From Clostridium lacusfryxellense (GTDB taxonomy: Bacteria > Bacillota > Clostridia > Clostridiales > Clostridiaceae), in the NCBI RefSeq assembly GCF_018861735.1, contig NZ_JAHLEB010000009.1:56742-120741 (forward strand): 64,000 bases of DNA, given 5' to 3'. The notes under the pieces are model-generated. The model worked only from the letters and a program-made list of their open reading frames with translations, did not search any database and was not told the origin of the DNA. The translations under genes were made by a program, and so were the position numbers. Shown here piece by piece: positions 17,919 to 27,966 of this stretch (positions are counted from its first letter, which is position 1; each line of letters opens with the position of its first letter).

Positions 17919-17969
17919 AACCTAAAATAAGCTACAATAATTATTAATTATTGTAGCTTATTTTAGGTT
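17919..17969. terminator. Bidirectional terminator between the second iscU gene and nagZ
   Basis: Perfect inverted repeat of 22 bp (17919-17940 with 17948-17969), extendable to 24 bp around a 3-nt loop. The right arm carries the end of the minus-strand nagZ-like gene. Confidence 0.88.
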
Positions 17970-19200
17970 ATCTACTTAATAAATTTTGTATTTTATTGTT
18001 AATAATAAAAGTATTTACTGAATCTATTGAGTCATTGTTAATATTAAATTTTTCTTTGAGTTTTAGTACCCGGTATACACTCTCATCTAGCCTGCTTTCT
18101 TTTATGACATTGCTTAACACTGCAGCTTTTAATGAATTTATTACTTTTAGTTCATTGTTATAACCATGGCATACTAAGATAATATCACTTCCGGCATTAA
18201 TGGATTTAACGGAGGCGTCACCGATGTCAAAATACTTGATTATCGCTCCCATAGTCATATCATCAGTAATGACTACTCCTTGAAATTTCAAAGATTCTCT
18301 TAAAATACCTGTAATAACGGCTTTGGACATACTTGAAGGATTAGTAGCATCTACTTTATTAAGTAAGATATGTGAGACCATAATGGTATCTATTTTCTTT
18401 TTTATAGCTTCCTTAAAAGGTAGCAGTTCAAATTCATTAAGTTTTGATAAATCTTTATTCACTACAGGGAGTCCAACATGTGAATCAACTAAAGTATCCC
18501 CGTGACCCGGAAAGTGTTTTACTACTGGAATCACATTGTTACTTATTATTCCCTCCATTGTTTTAATTCCTAGTTTGTTAACAATGTTCACATTATTTCC
18601 AAATGACCTATCTCCTATTACACTATTATTGGGGTTACTATTTATATCTAAAACAGGAGCGAAATCCATATTAAATCCAAATAGATTAAGTTCCTCTCCA
18701 ATCACTTTTCCAATGTTGAAACTTAAATTACTATCATTTTTCTTTGCTATGATTTGACTTGAAGGAAGCTTTTTAATATCATTAGGCATCCTGGAAACAC
18801 GCCCACCTTCCTCATCTACAGAAATAAAGAGAGGTGTTTTATTTTGAGAATTTATGCTTTTTAACGAGTTAATTAATCCAAGCAATTGATTTGAATTCTT
18901 AACATTATTACTAAATAAAATAACTCCTCCGACTTTAAACTCTTTAATTAAATTTGATATATCAGTACCAAGCGAATATCCATCAAGCCCAACAATTACT
19001 AACTGACCAATTTTTTCATCTAAACTCATACCATCAATTTTGAGTTGTAGTGCATCAACTTCTTCGACTTGAGATTGAGGTTTCGTATCGTCAGGGCTAG
19101 TGCTCGGTATTATAATTGGATTAGAGTTTGAATTAAATATACTACAGCCTGTAAGGAGAAACCCTAAGGTTATTAATAAAGATAAAATTAACTTTTGCAT
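17968..19200 (-). CDS. nagZ: Glycoside hydrolase family 3 lipoprotein (beta-N-acetylhexosaminidase, NagZ-type)
   Basis: 410 residues. The signal peptide ends in a lipobox LTGC with the lipidated Cys at residue 19, so the enzyme is anchored on the outer face of the membrane. KHFPGHGDT, the NagZ active-site His loop, and VVITDDMTMGAI with the nucleophile Asp place it among GH3 beta-N-acetylglucosaminidases, which release GlcNAc from muropeptides during wall recycling. A Ser/Asn/Pro-rich linker follows the Cys. It is single and convergent with the second iscU gene. Confidence 0.88.
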   Translation of the reverse strand: MQKLILSLLITLGFLLTGCSIFNSNSNPIIIPSTSPDDTKPQSQVEEVDALQLKIDGMSLDEKIGQLVIVGLDGYSLGTDISNLIKEFKVGGVILFSNNVKNSNQLLGLINSLKSINSQNKTPLFISVDEEGGRVSRMPNDIKKLPSSQIIAKKNDSNLSFNIGKVIGEELNLFGFNMDFAPVLDINSNPNNSVIGDRSFGNNVNIVNKLGIKTMEGIISNNVIPVVKHFPGHGDTLVDSHVGLPVVNKDLSKLNEFELLPFKEAIKKKIDTIMVSHILLNKVDATNPSSMSKAVITGILRESLKFQGVVITDDMTMGAIIKYFDIGDASVKSINAGSDIILVCHGYNNELKVINSLKAAVLSNVIKESRLDESVYRVLKLKEKFNINNDSIDSVNTFIINNKIQNLLSR

Positions 19201-19386
19201 TATTAAGTTTCACCGCTTTCTTTTTAAATAATAAAATTATTAGATAACTATACTATTTAATATATATATAATCAATAGTCCTAAAAGAACTGAAAATTAA
19301 ACATATAACTTTAATGCTTGTAATAATTTATTGAGATAATGGATACGATAACTTAAATAATAATAATTTTTCTTGTAGGTGAGAAT

Positions 19387-19893
19387 ATGTTTAAAAGTAA
19401 AGACTTTCTATTTATGGATGTTGTAAACGCTCAAGGCACAAAAATTGGATTTATAAGAGATTTGCTAATAGATTTTAATAAGGGGAAGGTAATTGGATTT
19501 ATGATATCTCCCTATAAATTTTTCCATAAAAATTTAAGCGTTTTAAAAGAAGATATTATATATTTCAACAAGAATATGGTGGTTAAAAAGACTGAAAAAA
19601 ATAAATATTTATGTTTACATAGTTTTATTAATATGGATGTAATTGATAAGTGTAGCAATGTATTTGGAATGGTTGAGGAAATTACTTTTACATGTGATAC
19701 TTTTGAAATAAAGGGAGTTATAGTCTCCTCTGGGTTTGTTATAAATTTGCTTAGAGGGAAAAGAATAATGCTAATAAACGAACTAATACTTGGAGAAGAA
19801 AATCTTCTCTACACTCCTACTTGTAATGAATATTCTTTTAAGAGTATGCCTCATAACTTTTTTGTAGAGGGGAAGGCTAATGAAAAGAAATAG
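19387..19893 (+). CDS. PRC-barrel domain protein
   Basis: 168 residues containing two PRC-barrel-like repeats. The first (about 1-75) reads MDVVNAQGTKIGFIRDLLIDFNKG; the second is about residues 80-150. PRC barrels are small beta domains that bind RNA or protein partners; the exact role is unknown. The start has TAGGTGAG upstream. It overlaps the AI-2E family permease gene by 14 bp, implying co-translation and perhaps joint function at the membrane. It is distantly similar in fold to the YlmC protein encoded at 39005. Confidence 0.75.
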   Translation: MFKSKDFLFMDVVNAQGTKIGFIRDLLIDFNKGKVIGFMISPYKFFHKNLSVLKEDIIYFNKNMVVKKTEKNKYLCLHSFINMDVIDKCSNVFGMVEEITFTCDTFEIKGVIVSSGFVINLLRGKRIMLINELILGEENLLYTPTCNEYSFKSMPHNFFVEGKANEKK

Positions 19894-20908
19894 CAAGAAA
19901 AAGTTAGCTTTAACTATTGTATGTATTACTATTTTTATATTAATTACGTTTATCTCAATAAGAATACCAATTGTAAAACAATTAATAAATTTAATTTTCA
20001 TCTCTTTTATTGTGGCATACATACTTAAACCTTTATATATGCTTTTAATTGGAAAAGGAGTAAATAAAAAGGTAGCATCTGCTTTAATAATAGTGGGGTT
20101 AATAACTTTAATATCAGTAACTTTTATAGTGGTAATCCCATCGATATTTAGAGAAAGTTTACATATAAATAAGGCAATAAATGATTTGGGCAAATACATA
20201 ATTAATGCAAATTTAAAGGTAAAGGTATTAAGTACAAATAAAGTCATGAGTAGTATTATAAATACTGTATACTATAAAACAAATGCACAAATAATTGTAA
20301 TATTCAATAAGATTCTAGACTCTATTATGGGTCTCGGCGAAAATATATTAACGTATATGGTATCCCCTTTAATAATCTATTATTTTTTGTACGATAGTGA
20401 AAATATGATTAATAAAACATTAATAGTTTTTCCCCCAGAGAGCCGAAATGTAATAAAAAAAATCATAAATGATATAGATAAGGTTTTAGGGAGATATATA
20501 CTAAGTCAACTTATTTTATGTGGAATTATATCAATTGCTACATTTTTGATTTTGATATTTATGAATGTTGATTTCCCTTTGATACTTTCCTTAATAAATG
20601 GTATTTTTAATATAATACCTTATTTTGGACCAATATTTGGTGTTATACCTATAATTTTAATTGCTCTCTTAGCATCACCCAAAATAGCACTTTACACAAC
20701 ATTATGGCTATTTGCTCTTCAACAAATAGAAGGAAGTATCTTATCTCCCAAAATTATTGGTGAGAGTATAAGTATGCATCCGTTGACAGTAATATTTCTA
20801 TTAATGATAGGGGGAGAGGCTTACGGTATTTTAGGTATGATACTTGCTGTTCCTCTAGGTGTAGTGATTAAAGTAATATACGAGGACCTAAATTATTATC
20901 TATTTTAA
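19880..20908 (+). CDS. AI-2E family transporter (PerM/YtvI-like)
   Basis: 342 residues with about seven membrane helices and the family signature near PYFGPIFGVIPIIL and the later LQQIEGSILSPKIIG segment. The family was named after an autoinducer-2 exporter but includes sodium/proton antiporters and permeases of unknown cargo. The ribosome binding site (AGAGGGGAAGG) is inside the upstream PRC-barrel gene. In clostridia it often precedes alaS, as here. No substrate can be inferred. Confidence 0.85.
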   Translation: MKRNSKKKLALTIVCITIFILITFISIRIPIVKQLINLIFISFIVAYILKPLYMLLIGKGVNKKVASALIIVGLITLISVTFIVVIPSIFRESLHINKAINDLGKYIINANLKVKVLSTNKVMSSIINTVYYKTNAQIIVIFNKILDSIMGLGENILTYMVSPLIIYYFLYDSENMINKTLIVFPPESRNVIKKIINDIDKVLGRYILSQLILCGIISIATFLILIFMNVDFPLILSLINGIFNIIPYFGPIFGVIPIILIALLASPKIALYTTLWLFALQQIEGSILSPKIIGESISMHPLTVIFLLMIGGEAYGILGMILAVPLGVVIKVIYEDLNYYLF

Positions 20909-20940
20909 TTTTATAAAAACATAATATAATTCATTATTTG

Positions 20941-20969
20941 TTGACAACAATTATATTTTTATTTATAAT
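20941..20969 (+). promoter_or_regulatory. alaS promoter
   Basis: Consensus TTGACA (20941-20946), a 17-nt spacer and consensus TATAAT (20964-20969). Transcription should start near 20976, at the beginning of the T-box leader. Confidence 0.85.
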
Positions 20970-20975
20970 TTGTAT

Positions 20976-21242
20976 ATATTGATTTATTAAAGCATGATAG
21001 GCTATATTAAATAGATAAACTAATATTAGGTAATGATGAGAAATAGTAAATATATATATTCATTCAGAGAGGAAGTGGAAGGTGCAAACTTCTTGATACA
21101 TATATTGAAGCTATCTTTGAACCTTATTTTGTTGAGAGATATTACAGTATAATTAATTTTTATTAATTATACTGTAATATAATTAGGGTGGTAACGCGGA
21201 AAACTTTCGTCCCTTGTTTTAGGGGGACAAAAGTTTTTTTTT
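20976..21242 (+). promoter_or_regulatory. T-box riboswitch (Ala) upstream of alaS
   Basis: The T-box sequence AGGGTGGTAACGCGG is at 21185-21199, followed by a terminator (21202-21242) with a long T run. A GGTG distal-loop motif is near 21081 and the specifier codon appears to be GCT (Ala) at 21110-21112, in the usual TTGAA-NNN-A context. Stem III is an 18-bp perfect hairpin (21140-21157 with 21162-21179). Uncharged tRNA-Ala would stabilise the antiterminator and allow alaS transcription. The rest of the 20909-21287 gap is the promoter and the ribosome binding site. Confidence 0.95.
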
Positions 21243-21287
21243 AAGTTCAGTTTATGGAAATTATTAGAATTAATTGGAGGAGATATT

Positions 21288-23933
21288 ATGGAGAAATTAG
21301 GATTGAATGAAATAAGAGAATCCTTTCTAGAATTTTTTGAAGCTAAAGAGCACTTAAGATTAGAAAGTTTTCCTTTAGTTCCTAAAAATGATAAGAGTTT
21401 ATTACTTGTGAATGCTGGGATGCAACCTCTTAAGCCATATTTTACAGGAATTCAAACACCACCTAATAAAAGAATAACTAATTGCCAAAAATGTATTAGA
21501 ACTGGTGACATTGAAAATGTAGGAAAGACATCTAGGCATGGTACTTTCTTTGAAATGCTTGGTAATTTTTCATTTGGAGATTACTTCAAAAAAGAAATTA
21601 TTCCATGGGCTTGGGAATACATAACCGTGGTTTTAAATATTCCAAAAGAAAATTTATATGTGACTATTTATTTAGAGGATGATGAGGCTTTTAATATCTG
21701 GAGTAATAGTACTGATATTGATAAAACTCGTATTTTTAGGTTAGGTAAAGAAGATAACTTCTGGGAAATAGGTCAAGGGCCTTGTGGACCAAGTTCTGAA
21801 ATACACTTTGATAGAAAAGTAGAACTCGGACAAATAAAAACTGAGGATGAGTTTATACAGGCCGGAAATGAAGATAGAGTAATAGAATTTTGGAATTTAG
21901 TATTTACTCAATTTAATAAAGATGAGGACGGTAATTATAATAAACTAGCCCATCCTAACATAGATACAGGAATGGGTCTTGAGAGAATAGCGTCTATAAT
22001 GCAAGGTACAAGTAGTATCTTTGAAGTTGATACTATAAAAAATATCCTAGAAGAAGTTTCAAGGGTATCAGGAGTAAAAAGTGGTAAAAGCCCTACTGAG
22101 GATATATCCCTTCGAATTATAACGGACCATGTTAGAAGCACAACATTTATGATAAGCGATGGTGTTCTTCCATCAAATGAGGGTAGAGGGTATGTCCTTA
22201 GGCGTTTACTTAGGAGAGCAGCAAGACATGGCAGGTTACTCGGAATAAAAAACACTTTTTTAAGTGAACTTTGTAATACAGTTATTGAAAATTCGTTTAT
22301 TGCATACCCAGAGTTAAAAGAAAAAGAATCATATATTAGAAAAGTTATAAAAATTGAAGAAGAAAGATTTTTAGAAACTTTAGATTCAGGTATGGACATT
22401 CTAAAAGATTACATCGAAGAACTTAAAAGCAATAACAATAAAGTTTTAAGTGGAGATAAAGCTTTTAAATTATACGATACATATGGATTTCCTTATGAAG
22501 TAACAGAGGAAATACTTTCAGATGCAGGTATTGGAATTGATTTAGATGGATTCAATAGCGAAATGAATAGTCAAAGAGAAAGGGCAAGAGCAGCTAGGGG
22601 AACATCTAATTATATGGGCAATGGAATAAATGTATTGGATTTAATTCCTAAAGAGATAGAAACAAAATTTGATGGTTATGATAAAACAGAGTTAAATTCT
22701 AAAGTTACACTTATAATAAGAGGCGAGGAACTTGTTAAAGAACTTTCAAATGGAGAAAAAGGGATTATAATTACAGAAGTTACTCCTTTTTATGCGGAAA
22801 TGGGAGGTCAAACTTCCGATAATGGCGAAATATTTAATAATAATTTCAGAGCAACAGTTTATGATTGTCAAAAAAGCGCTTCTGGTAAATTTGTACACTT
22901 TGTTAAGCTGGTTGAAGGTTCACTTTTTACAGATGAAGTAGTAACCCTTAAGGTTGATGTTGATAAAAGATCTCAAATTTGTAAAAACCATACTGCAACC
23001 CACATGCTTCAAGAGGCTTTAAGAATAGTTTTAGGTGATCATGTTCATCAATCAGGTTCTTATGTAAATGACGAAAAATTGAGATTTGACTTTACTCACT
23101 TTTCTGCACTTAGTGAGAAAGAAATTATCAAGATTCAGAAAATTGTAAATGATAATATTATGAAAGCGTACACAGTTAATACGAGTGTTATGTCAATAGA
23201 AACAGCTAAGGAAAGTGGAGCAATAGCACTATTTGATGAAAAGTATCAAAAGGACGTTAGAGTAGTATCCGTAGGTGACTTTAGTAAGGAACTATGTGGA
23301 GGCACTCATGTAAAAAATTCAGGCGAAATTGGACTATTTAAGATTTTATCAGAAGTTGGTGTAGCCGCAGGTGTTAGAAGAATAGAGGCTATAACAGGTA
23401 GAACATCTGTGAAATATATTGACGAAAAAAATGACTTAATCAAGGAAATTTCTACTACATTAAAATGTTCAGAAAAAGACATAATTAGTAGGTTACAAGT
23501 TCAATTGGATGAATTAAAAGACAAAGAAAAGGAAATAATCTTATTAACAGGAAAATTAGCTAGTTCTTCCGTAAATGAGATGTTAGATAATATCCACGAA
23601 GTTAAAGGTGTTAAAGTAATTTGCGGTCATGTTTTAGATATGAGTGGAGATGCTTTAAGAGATTTAGCAGATAAACTTCGTGATAAACTCGGTGATGGCA
23701 TTGTAGTAATCGGAAGTAATGTAGATGGTAAAGTTCAATTAATTGCTATGGCATCAAAGTCTGCAATGGAAAAAGGAATACACTGTGGTAAAATAATTAA
23801 AGAAGTTGCTAAAATTGTTGGTGGCGGCGGTGGCGGAAGACCTGATATGGCAGAAGCAGGTGGAAAGTATCCAGAAAAATTAGGAAATGCAATAGATAAT
23901 GTATGTTCTATAATTGAAAGATTAGTAAAATAG
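21288..23933 (+). CDS. alaS: Alanyl-tRNA synthetase
   Basis: 881 residues, full length. The class II core at the N-terminus includes [29 protein letters not shown] (motif 2 region) and TGMGLERI. The editing domain carries the zinc/catalytic pattern HTATHML and the CGGTHV segment, and the C-terminal C-Ala domain ends with [15 protein letters not shown]. It charges tRNA-Ala and clears mischarged Ser/Gly. Expression is controlled by the Ala T-box immediately upstream; the ribosome binding site is TGGAGGAG. Confidence 0.97.
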   Translation: MEKLGLNEIRESFLEFFEAKEHLRLESFPLVPKNDKSLLLVNAGMQPLKPYFTGIQTPPNKRITNCQKCIRTGDIENVGKTSRHGTFFEMLGNFSFGDYFKKEIIPWAWEYITVVLNIPKENLYVTIYLEDDEAFNIWSNSTDIDKTRIFRLGKEDNFWEIGQGPCGPSSEIHFDRKVELGQIKTEDEFIQAGNEDRVIEFWNLVFTQFNKDEDGNYNKLAHPNIDTGMGLERIASIMQGTSSIFEVDTIKNILEEVSRVSGVKSGKSPTEDISLRIITDHVRSTTFMISDGVLPSNEGRGYVLRRLLRRAARHGRLLGIKNTFLSELCNTVIENSFIAYPELKEKESYIRKVIKIEEERFLETLDSGMDILKDYIEELKSNNNKVLSGDKAFKLYDTYGFPYEVTEEILSDAGIGIDLDGFNSEMNSQRERARAARGTSNYMGNGINVLDLIPKEIETKFDGYDKTELNSKVTLIIRGEELVKELSNGEKGIIITEVTPFYAEMGGQTSDNGEIFNNNFRATVYDCQKSASGKFVHFVKLVEGSLFTDEVVTLKVDVDKRSQICKNHTATHMLQEALRIVLGDHVHQSGSYVNDEKLRFDFTHFSALSEKEIIKIQKIVNDNIMKAYTVNTSVMSIETAKESGAIALFDEKYQKDVRVVSVGDFSKELCGGTHVKNSGEIGLFKILSEVGVAAGVRRIEAITGRTSVKYIDEKNDLIKEISTTLKCSEKDIISRLQVQLDELKDKEKEIILLTGKLASSSVNEMLDNIHEVKGVKVICGHVLDMSGDALRDLADKLRDKLGDGIVVIGSNVDGKVQLIAMASKSAMEKGIHCGKIIKEVAKIVGGGGGGRPDMAEAGGKYPEKLGNAIDNVCSIIERLVK

Positions 23934-24110
23934 TATACTTTTTGCGATAGTTGTTTTATAATATAATTAGTAATAAGTAATTAATTATCGTTAATATTCA
24001 TTTATGGAAATCTATGTAAATGAAGGAACTACTTTATAGTATTTAGTATTTAGTAATGCAATGGAATGAATTACATTATTTATCATATTATGAGAGAGGG
24101 GTGTATAAAT

Positions 24111-24368
24111 ATGGATATTAATCAAAATACAGTCCAATTTGATTTTGTAAAAGATAAAAAAGATTTAACAAAAACTATTTTGACTGACGTGTATAATTCA
24201 CTTATAAAAAAGGGTTATAACCCAGTCAATCAAATGGTAGGGTACCTAATTTCTGGAGACCCAACATATATAACAAACTACAATGGAGCAAGAGCGCTTG
24301 TTAGAAAACTAGAAAGAGATGAAATATTAGAAGAAGTTTTGAAATCTTATCTAGATATTAAAAAATAA
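24111..24368 (+). CDS. ireB: IreB-family regulatory protein (UPF0297, YrzL)
   Basis: 85 residues from the ATG at 24111 behind GAGAGGGG; upstream in-frame starts are less well placed. The sequence has the UPF0297 pattern of [35 protein letters not shown] and [21 protein letters not shown]. In Enterococcus the family member IreB is a small phosphoprotein substrate of a Ser/Thr kinase and controls cell-envelope stress resistance. The order alaS-ireB-ruvX-DUF1292 is conserved widely in Firmicutes. Confidence 0.92.
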   Translation: MDINQNTVQFDFVKDKKDLTKTILTDVYNSLIKKGYNPVNQMVGYLISGDPTYITNYNGARALVRKLERDEILEEVLKSYLDIKK

Positions 24369-24395
24369 AATGCCCTTAGGGCATTTTATTTTTTA
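24363..24395 (+). terminator. Hairpin terminator between ireB and ruvX
   Basis: A 13-bp stem (24363-24375 with 24379-24391) closes on a 3-nt loop and ends in a T-rich tract. It includes the ireB stop codon. Placed inside a conserved gene string, it probably lowers rather than abolishes ruvX expression. Confidence 0.8.
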
Positions 24396-24428
24396 AGGTT
24401 AATAGGTTACTTTTAAAGGAGTATATAA

Positions 24429-24848
24429 ATGAGGATAATAGGTTTAGATATTGGAGACAGAACAATAGGTGTAGCTGTATGCGACCCATTAGGATTAACA
24501 GCCCAAGGAATTACAACAATTAAAAGAAAAAGTATTGTTTTGGATATAGAAGAAATCTCCAAAATATGCAAACAGTATGATGTAGAAAGTATTGTATCAG
24601 GACTACCTAAAAATATGAATGGAACTATAGGACCTCAAGGTGAAAAAGTTCAAAGGTTTTGCGTAGCACTTAAAGAAACTTTGAATTTAGAGGTGAAAAT
24701 GTGGGACGAAAGATTAACTACAGTAGCCGCTAATAGAGTAATGCTAGAGGGTGACTTATCAAGATCTAAAAGAAAAAAAATTGTAGATAAAATCGCAGCT
24801 ACATTTATTTTGCAAGGATATTTAGACAGTTTAGGGACACATTTATAA
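24429..24848 (+). CDS. ruvX: Holliday junction resolvase-like / pre-16S rRNA nuclease YqgF
   Basis: 139 residues of the RNase H-like YqgF family: [20 protein letters not shown] supplies the first catalytic Asp, and [10 protein letters not shown] and KIDAIAA-like [15 protein letters not shown] carry further acidic residues. It is required for 5' maturation of 16S rRNA in several bacteria and resembles Holliday junction resolvases. The ribosome binding site is AAAGGAG. It sits in the conserved ireB-ruvX-DUF1292 string. Confidence 0.93.
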   Translation: MRIIGLDIGDRTIGVAVCDPLGLTAQGITTIKRKSIVLDIEEISKICKQYDVESIVSGLPKNMNGTIGPQGEKVQRFCVALKETLNLEVKMWDERLTTVAANRVMLEGDLSRSKRKKIVDKIAATFILQGYLDSLGTHL

Positions 24849-24914
24849 ATTTATATTTATAGATATGTTATTTAAATATAGGTATTATTAATAATATGAT
24901 TTAAAGGAGAAAAA

Positions 24915-25160
24915 ATGGATAATAATGTTGAAACAATACTATTAAACGATGAAGAGGGAAATGAGATAGAGTTTGATGTACTAACAAAACTAGATATTGA
25001 AGATAAGGAATATGTGATAGTTGCACCAACAGGAGAAGAGGACATTGATGCAATTGCACTTAGAATTGATAAGGATGCAGATGGAAATGATATCTTAGTT
25101 ACAATAGATGATGATGAGGAATTTGAAATGATTTCAGAGGCTTACGAAGCAATTTCTTAG
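24915..25160 (+). CDS. DUF1292 (YrzB) family protein
   Basis: 81 residues, strongly acidic. The pattern LLNDEEGNEIEFDVLTKLDIEDKEYVIVAP and a C-terminal DDDEEFEMISEAYEAI are typical of DUF1292 proteins. The function is unknown, but its position after ireB and ruvX is conserved in Firmicutes. The ribosome binding site is AAAGGAG. Confidence 0.88.
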   Translation: MDNNVETILLNDEEGNEIEFDVLTKLDIEDKEYVIVAPTGEEDIDAIALRIDKDADGNDILVTIDDDEEFEMISEAYEAIS

Positions 25161-25207
25161 GTCATTATTTAATGAAGATATAAATTAATTAGCCTGCTTT
25201 CTTAATA

Positions 25208-25251
25208 CTAAATGATTATCAATTGACAATTCCCTAATAAAGTATTAAACT
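25208..25251 (+). promoter_or_regulatory. fur promoter with a candidate Fur box
   Basis: TTGACA (25223-25228), a 17-nt spacer and TAAACT (25246-25251). The -35 overlaps a sequence (25208-25226) whose reverse complement contains TTGATAATCATT, matching about 13 of 19 positions of the classical Fur box by eye. Autoregulation is plausible. Confidence 0.5.
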
Positions 25252-25315
25252 ATATATATAGTAAACATAATTTATATATCTTGTCAAATGATAGTTGTAG
25301 AAAAGGGGTAATTGC

Positions 25316-25768
25316 ATGTCAAAGGTAACTCCAGAGAGCGTTGAGAGTTTAAAAGAAACCTTAAAACAAGAGGGATATAAGCTAACTCCACAAAGGAGAG
25401 CTATTTTAAATGGCATAATTAAGAGTGAAGGTAGTCATCTTACAGCAGAGGAACTTTATGACTTGGTTAAAGTTGACTGTCCAGAAATAGGTCTTGCTAC
25501 AATTTATAGGACTGTTCAACTTTTAGAAGAAATGGGTGTTATTCGAAAGCTAGATTTAGATGATGGTTGCAGTAGATATGAACTTAACCATGAAGATGAG
25601 CACCATCAACACCACCACTTGATATGTAATCGCTGTGGAAAAGTACTCGAGGTTGAGGGAGATTTACTGGAAGAACTAGAGTCAATCGTTGAAAAAAAAT
25701 ATAATTTCAAGATTGAAGATCATAGTTTAAAATTCTATGGTGTTTGTGATGTGTGTGCTAGCAAATAA
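25316..25768 (+). CDS. fur: Fur-family transcriptional regulator
   Basis: 150 residues. The winged helix is residues 15-90 (LTPQRRAILNGI, AEELYDLVKVDCPEIGLATIYRTVQLLEEMGVI) and the dimerisation/metal domain follows, with a HEDEHHQHHHLIC metal-binding cluster and two CxxC zinc motifs (CNRC and CDVC). The family contains Fur, PerR and Zur; the sequence after CNRC (GKVLEVEGDLLEELE) is most Fur-like, but assignment by eye is not absolute. The start has GGGGTAATTGC upstream. Confidence 0.85.
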   Translation: MSKVTPESVESLKETLKQEGYKLTPQRRAILNGIIKSEGSHLTAEELYDLVKVDCPEIGLATIYRTVQLLEEMGVIRKLDLDDGCSRYELNHEDEHHQHHHLICNRCGKVLEVEGDLLEELESIVEKKYNFKIEDHSLKFYGVCDVCASK

Positions 25769-25803
25769 TTGATAATTATAGCGGCATGCATAAGCAACAT
25801 TAG

Positions 25804-25852
25804 ATTATTGCGAAATGATAAAATTGGATTAGTTATATCATTTCGCAATAAT
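25804..25852. terminator. 17-bp perfect hairpin between fur and typA
   Basis: Arms 25804-25820 and 25836-25852 are exact complements with a 15-nt loop. No T run follows on either side, so it may terminate weakly or act as a processing or protein-binding site. It lies just upstream of the typA promoter. Confidence 0.5.
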
Positions 25853-25867
25853 GTATAATAGACACAG

Positions 25868-25896
25868 TTGACTTTTTTGCAAGATAACATTAAAAT
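25868..25896 (+). promoter_or_regulatory. typA promoter
   Basis: TTGACT (25868-25873), a 17-nt spacer and TAAAAT (25891-25896), predicting a leader of about 95 nt. Confidence 0.65.
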
Positions 25897-25916
25897 AAGT
25901 ATAGTAAATGCGAAAG

Positions 25917-25945
25917 TTGGATACTATAAGACGTATCCAATTTTT
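25917..25945 (+). terminator. Attenuator-like hairpin in the typA leader
   Basis: TTGGATAC (25917-25924) pairs exactly with GTATCCAA (25933-25940), followed by TTTTTG. It lies inside the predicted leader, 50 nt before the typA start, so it could stop transcription early. Confidence 0.5.
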
Positions 25946-25996
25946 GTTTGTGTAAAATGTGTAAACTTACGAAAAAAAAATTGGAGGATTAATAAT

Positions 25997-27823
25997 ATGA
26001 ATTTATTTACAAGAAATGATGTTAGAAATATAGCAATAATTGCCCACGTAGATCACGGCAAAACTACACTAGTGGATTGTCTGCTTAAACAAAGCCATGT
26101 TTTTAGAGAGAATGAAAGAGTTGAAGAGAGAGTAATGGATTCAAATGATTTAGAAAAAGAAAGAGGAATAACAATTCTTTCTAAGAATACAGCAGTAATG
26201 CATAATGGGATTAAAATAAACATAGTTGATACTCCAGGACATGCTGATTTTGGTGGAGAAGTAGAACGTGTACTTAAGATGGTTGACAGTGTACTTCTTG
26301 TAGTTGATGCATATGAAGGTCCAATGCCACAAACTAAATTTGTTTTAAAGAAAGCATTAGAATTAGACCTTAAACCTATCGTTGTTATAAACAAAATTGA
26401 TAGAAAAGATGCTCGTCCTACAGATGTACTTGATGAAGTCTTTGACCTATTTGTTGAACTTGGAGCAGATGATGAACAATTAGATTTCGCAGTGGTATAT
26501 GCTTCTGCTAGAGAAGGTTTTGCAAAGCTTGAAGTTGAAGATGAAAGTGACAACATGGAACCATTATTTGATTCTATAATTAAGAATGTAAAAGCACCAG
26601 AAGGATATTTAGATATGCCTCTTCAAATGCTTATTTCAACTATTGATTATAATGAGTATGTTGGAAAAATTGGAATAGGAAAAATTTCAAGAGGATCAAT
26701 CAAAAGAAATCAACAAATAGCACTTATAGCAAAAGATGGTAAGATAAACAACGTTAAAGTTTCAGCTCTTTTCGTTTATGATGGACTTAAGAGAGTAGAA
26801 ACTGAAGAAGCAATTCTTGGTGATATAGTAGCAGTATCTGGTATTCCAAACATTAACATCGGCGAAACAATAGCTGATGTGCTTGAACCAGAAGCACTTC
26901 CGTTCGTTGAAATTGATGAACCTACTCTAACTATGAATTTCATGGTTAATAATTCTCCGTTTGCTGGTCAAGAAGGAACTTTCGTAACATCAAGACACAT
27001 AAGAGATAGACTTATGAAAGAACTTGAAACAAACGTTAGTTTAAGAGTAGTAGAAACTGAAGATGGAGATGGTTTTGAAGTAAGTGGAAGAGGAGAACTT
27101 CATCTTTCAGTTCTAATTGAAACTATGAGACGTGAAGGTTATGAATTCCAAGTGTCAAAAGCAAATGTTATATTTAAAGAGGAAAATGGACATAGAACAG
27201 AGCCAATTGAGCATCTTACAATTGACGTTCCAGAAGAATTCATGGGCGTAGTAATGGAAAAAATGGGACCTAGAAAAGCAGAGATGGTTAATATGACTTC
27301 TGCTATAAATGGATATACTAGATTAGAATTTAAAGTACCTTCAAGAGGATTGATTGGGTTCAGAAGTGAACTTATGACTGATACTAAAGGTAATGGTATA
27401 ATGAATCACGTTCTAGATGGTTACGATAAGTACAGAGGAGAAATCCCAGATAGAAGTAAAGGATCACTTATTGTTTTTGAAGGCGGAGACTCAGTAACTT
27501 ACGGATTATACAATGCTCAAGAAAGAGGAACTCTATTCATAGGAGCAGGAGTACCTGTATATGCAGGAATGATTGCTGGAGAATGTGCTAGAGCTGGAGA
27601 CATAGAAGTTAATGTATGTAGAAGGAAACAGTTAACAAACACTAGATCTTCAGGAGCAGATGATGCACTAAAATTAACTTCACTAAAACCTATGACACTA
27701 GAGCAGTGCTTAGAATTTGTAGCTATAGATGAGTTAGTTGAAATCACTCCTGTAAGCATTAGAATGAGAAAAAGACTATTAGACTCAGGTGAAAGAAAAA
27801 GAGCAGGTAGTAAATTAAAATAA
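25997..27823 (+). CDS. typA: Ribosome-associated GTPase TypA/BipA
   Basis: 608 residues, the usual length, from the ATG at 25997 behind TTGGAGG; the frame is open further upstream, but the extra 43 codons overlap the promoter and leader and are not family-like. It is a translational GTPase of the EF-G class: AHVDHGKTT (P-loop), RGITI (switch I), DTPGHADF (G3), NKIDR (G4), then domain II and the C-terminal domains. It acts on the ribosome in stress and low-temperature growth in other bacteria. It ends at a clear terminator. Confidence 0.96.
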   Translation: MNLFTRNDVRNIAIIAHVDHGKTTLVDCLLKQSHVFRENERVEERVMDSNDLEKERGITILSKNTAVMHNGIKINIVDTPGHADFGGEVERVLKMVDSVLLVVDAYEGPMPQTKFVLKKALELDLKPIVVINKIDRKDARPTDVLDEVFDLFVELGADDEQLDFAVVYASAREGFAKLEVEDESDNMEPLFDSIIKNVKAPEGYLDMPLQMLISTIDYNEYVGKIGIGKISRGSIKRNQQIALIAKDGKINNVKVSALFVYDGLKRVETEEAILGDIVAVSGIPNINIGETIADVLEPEALPFVEIDEPTLTMNFMVNNSPFAGQEGTFVTSRHIRDRLMKELETNVSLRVVETEDGDGFEVSGRGELHLSVLIETMRREGYEFQVSKANVIFKEENGHRTEPIEHLTIDVPEEFMGVVMEKMGPRKAEMVNMTSAINGYTRLEFKVPSRGLIGFRSELMTDTKGNGIMNHVLDGYDKYRGEIPDRSKGSLIVFEGGDSVTYGLYNAQERGTLFIGAGVPVYAGMIAGECARAGDIEVNVCRRKQLTNTRSSGADDALKLTSLKPMTLEQCLEFVAIDELVEITPVSIRMRKRLLDSGERKRAGSKLK

Positions 27824-27849
27824 ATAGTATAAAATAAAATATATTAATG

Positions 27850-27893
27850 AAAAAGAAAACCGGAACATTAATTTGGACGGTTTTCTTTTTTTA
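27850..27893 (+). terminator. typA terminator
   Basis: A 13-bp stem (27850-27862 with 27878-27890) ends in a run of T residues. Confidence 0.85.
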
Positions 27894-27966
27894 ATGTACA
27901 TAGGTAATTTAAATATAACATGAGGTTTTTATTTGACTTGTGTTAATAGATTTTGGAGGAAATTAA

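Noticed and set aside
25868..25996. N-terminally extended TypA
   Set aside because: The frame is open 129 bp upstream of the chosen start but overlaps the promoter and leader. The ribosome binding site and family N-terminus support ATG at 25997.
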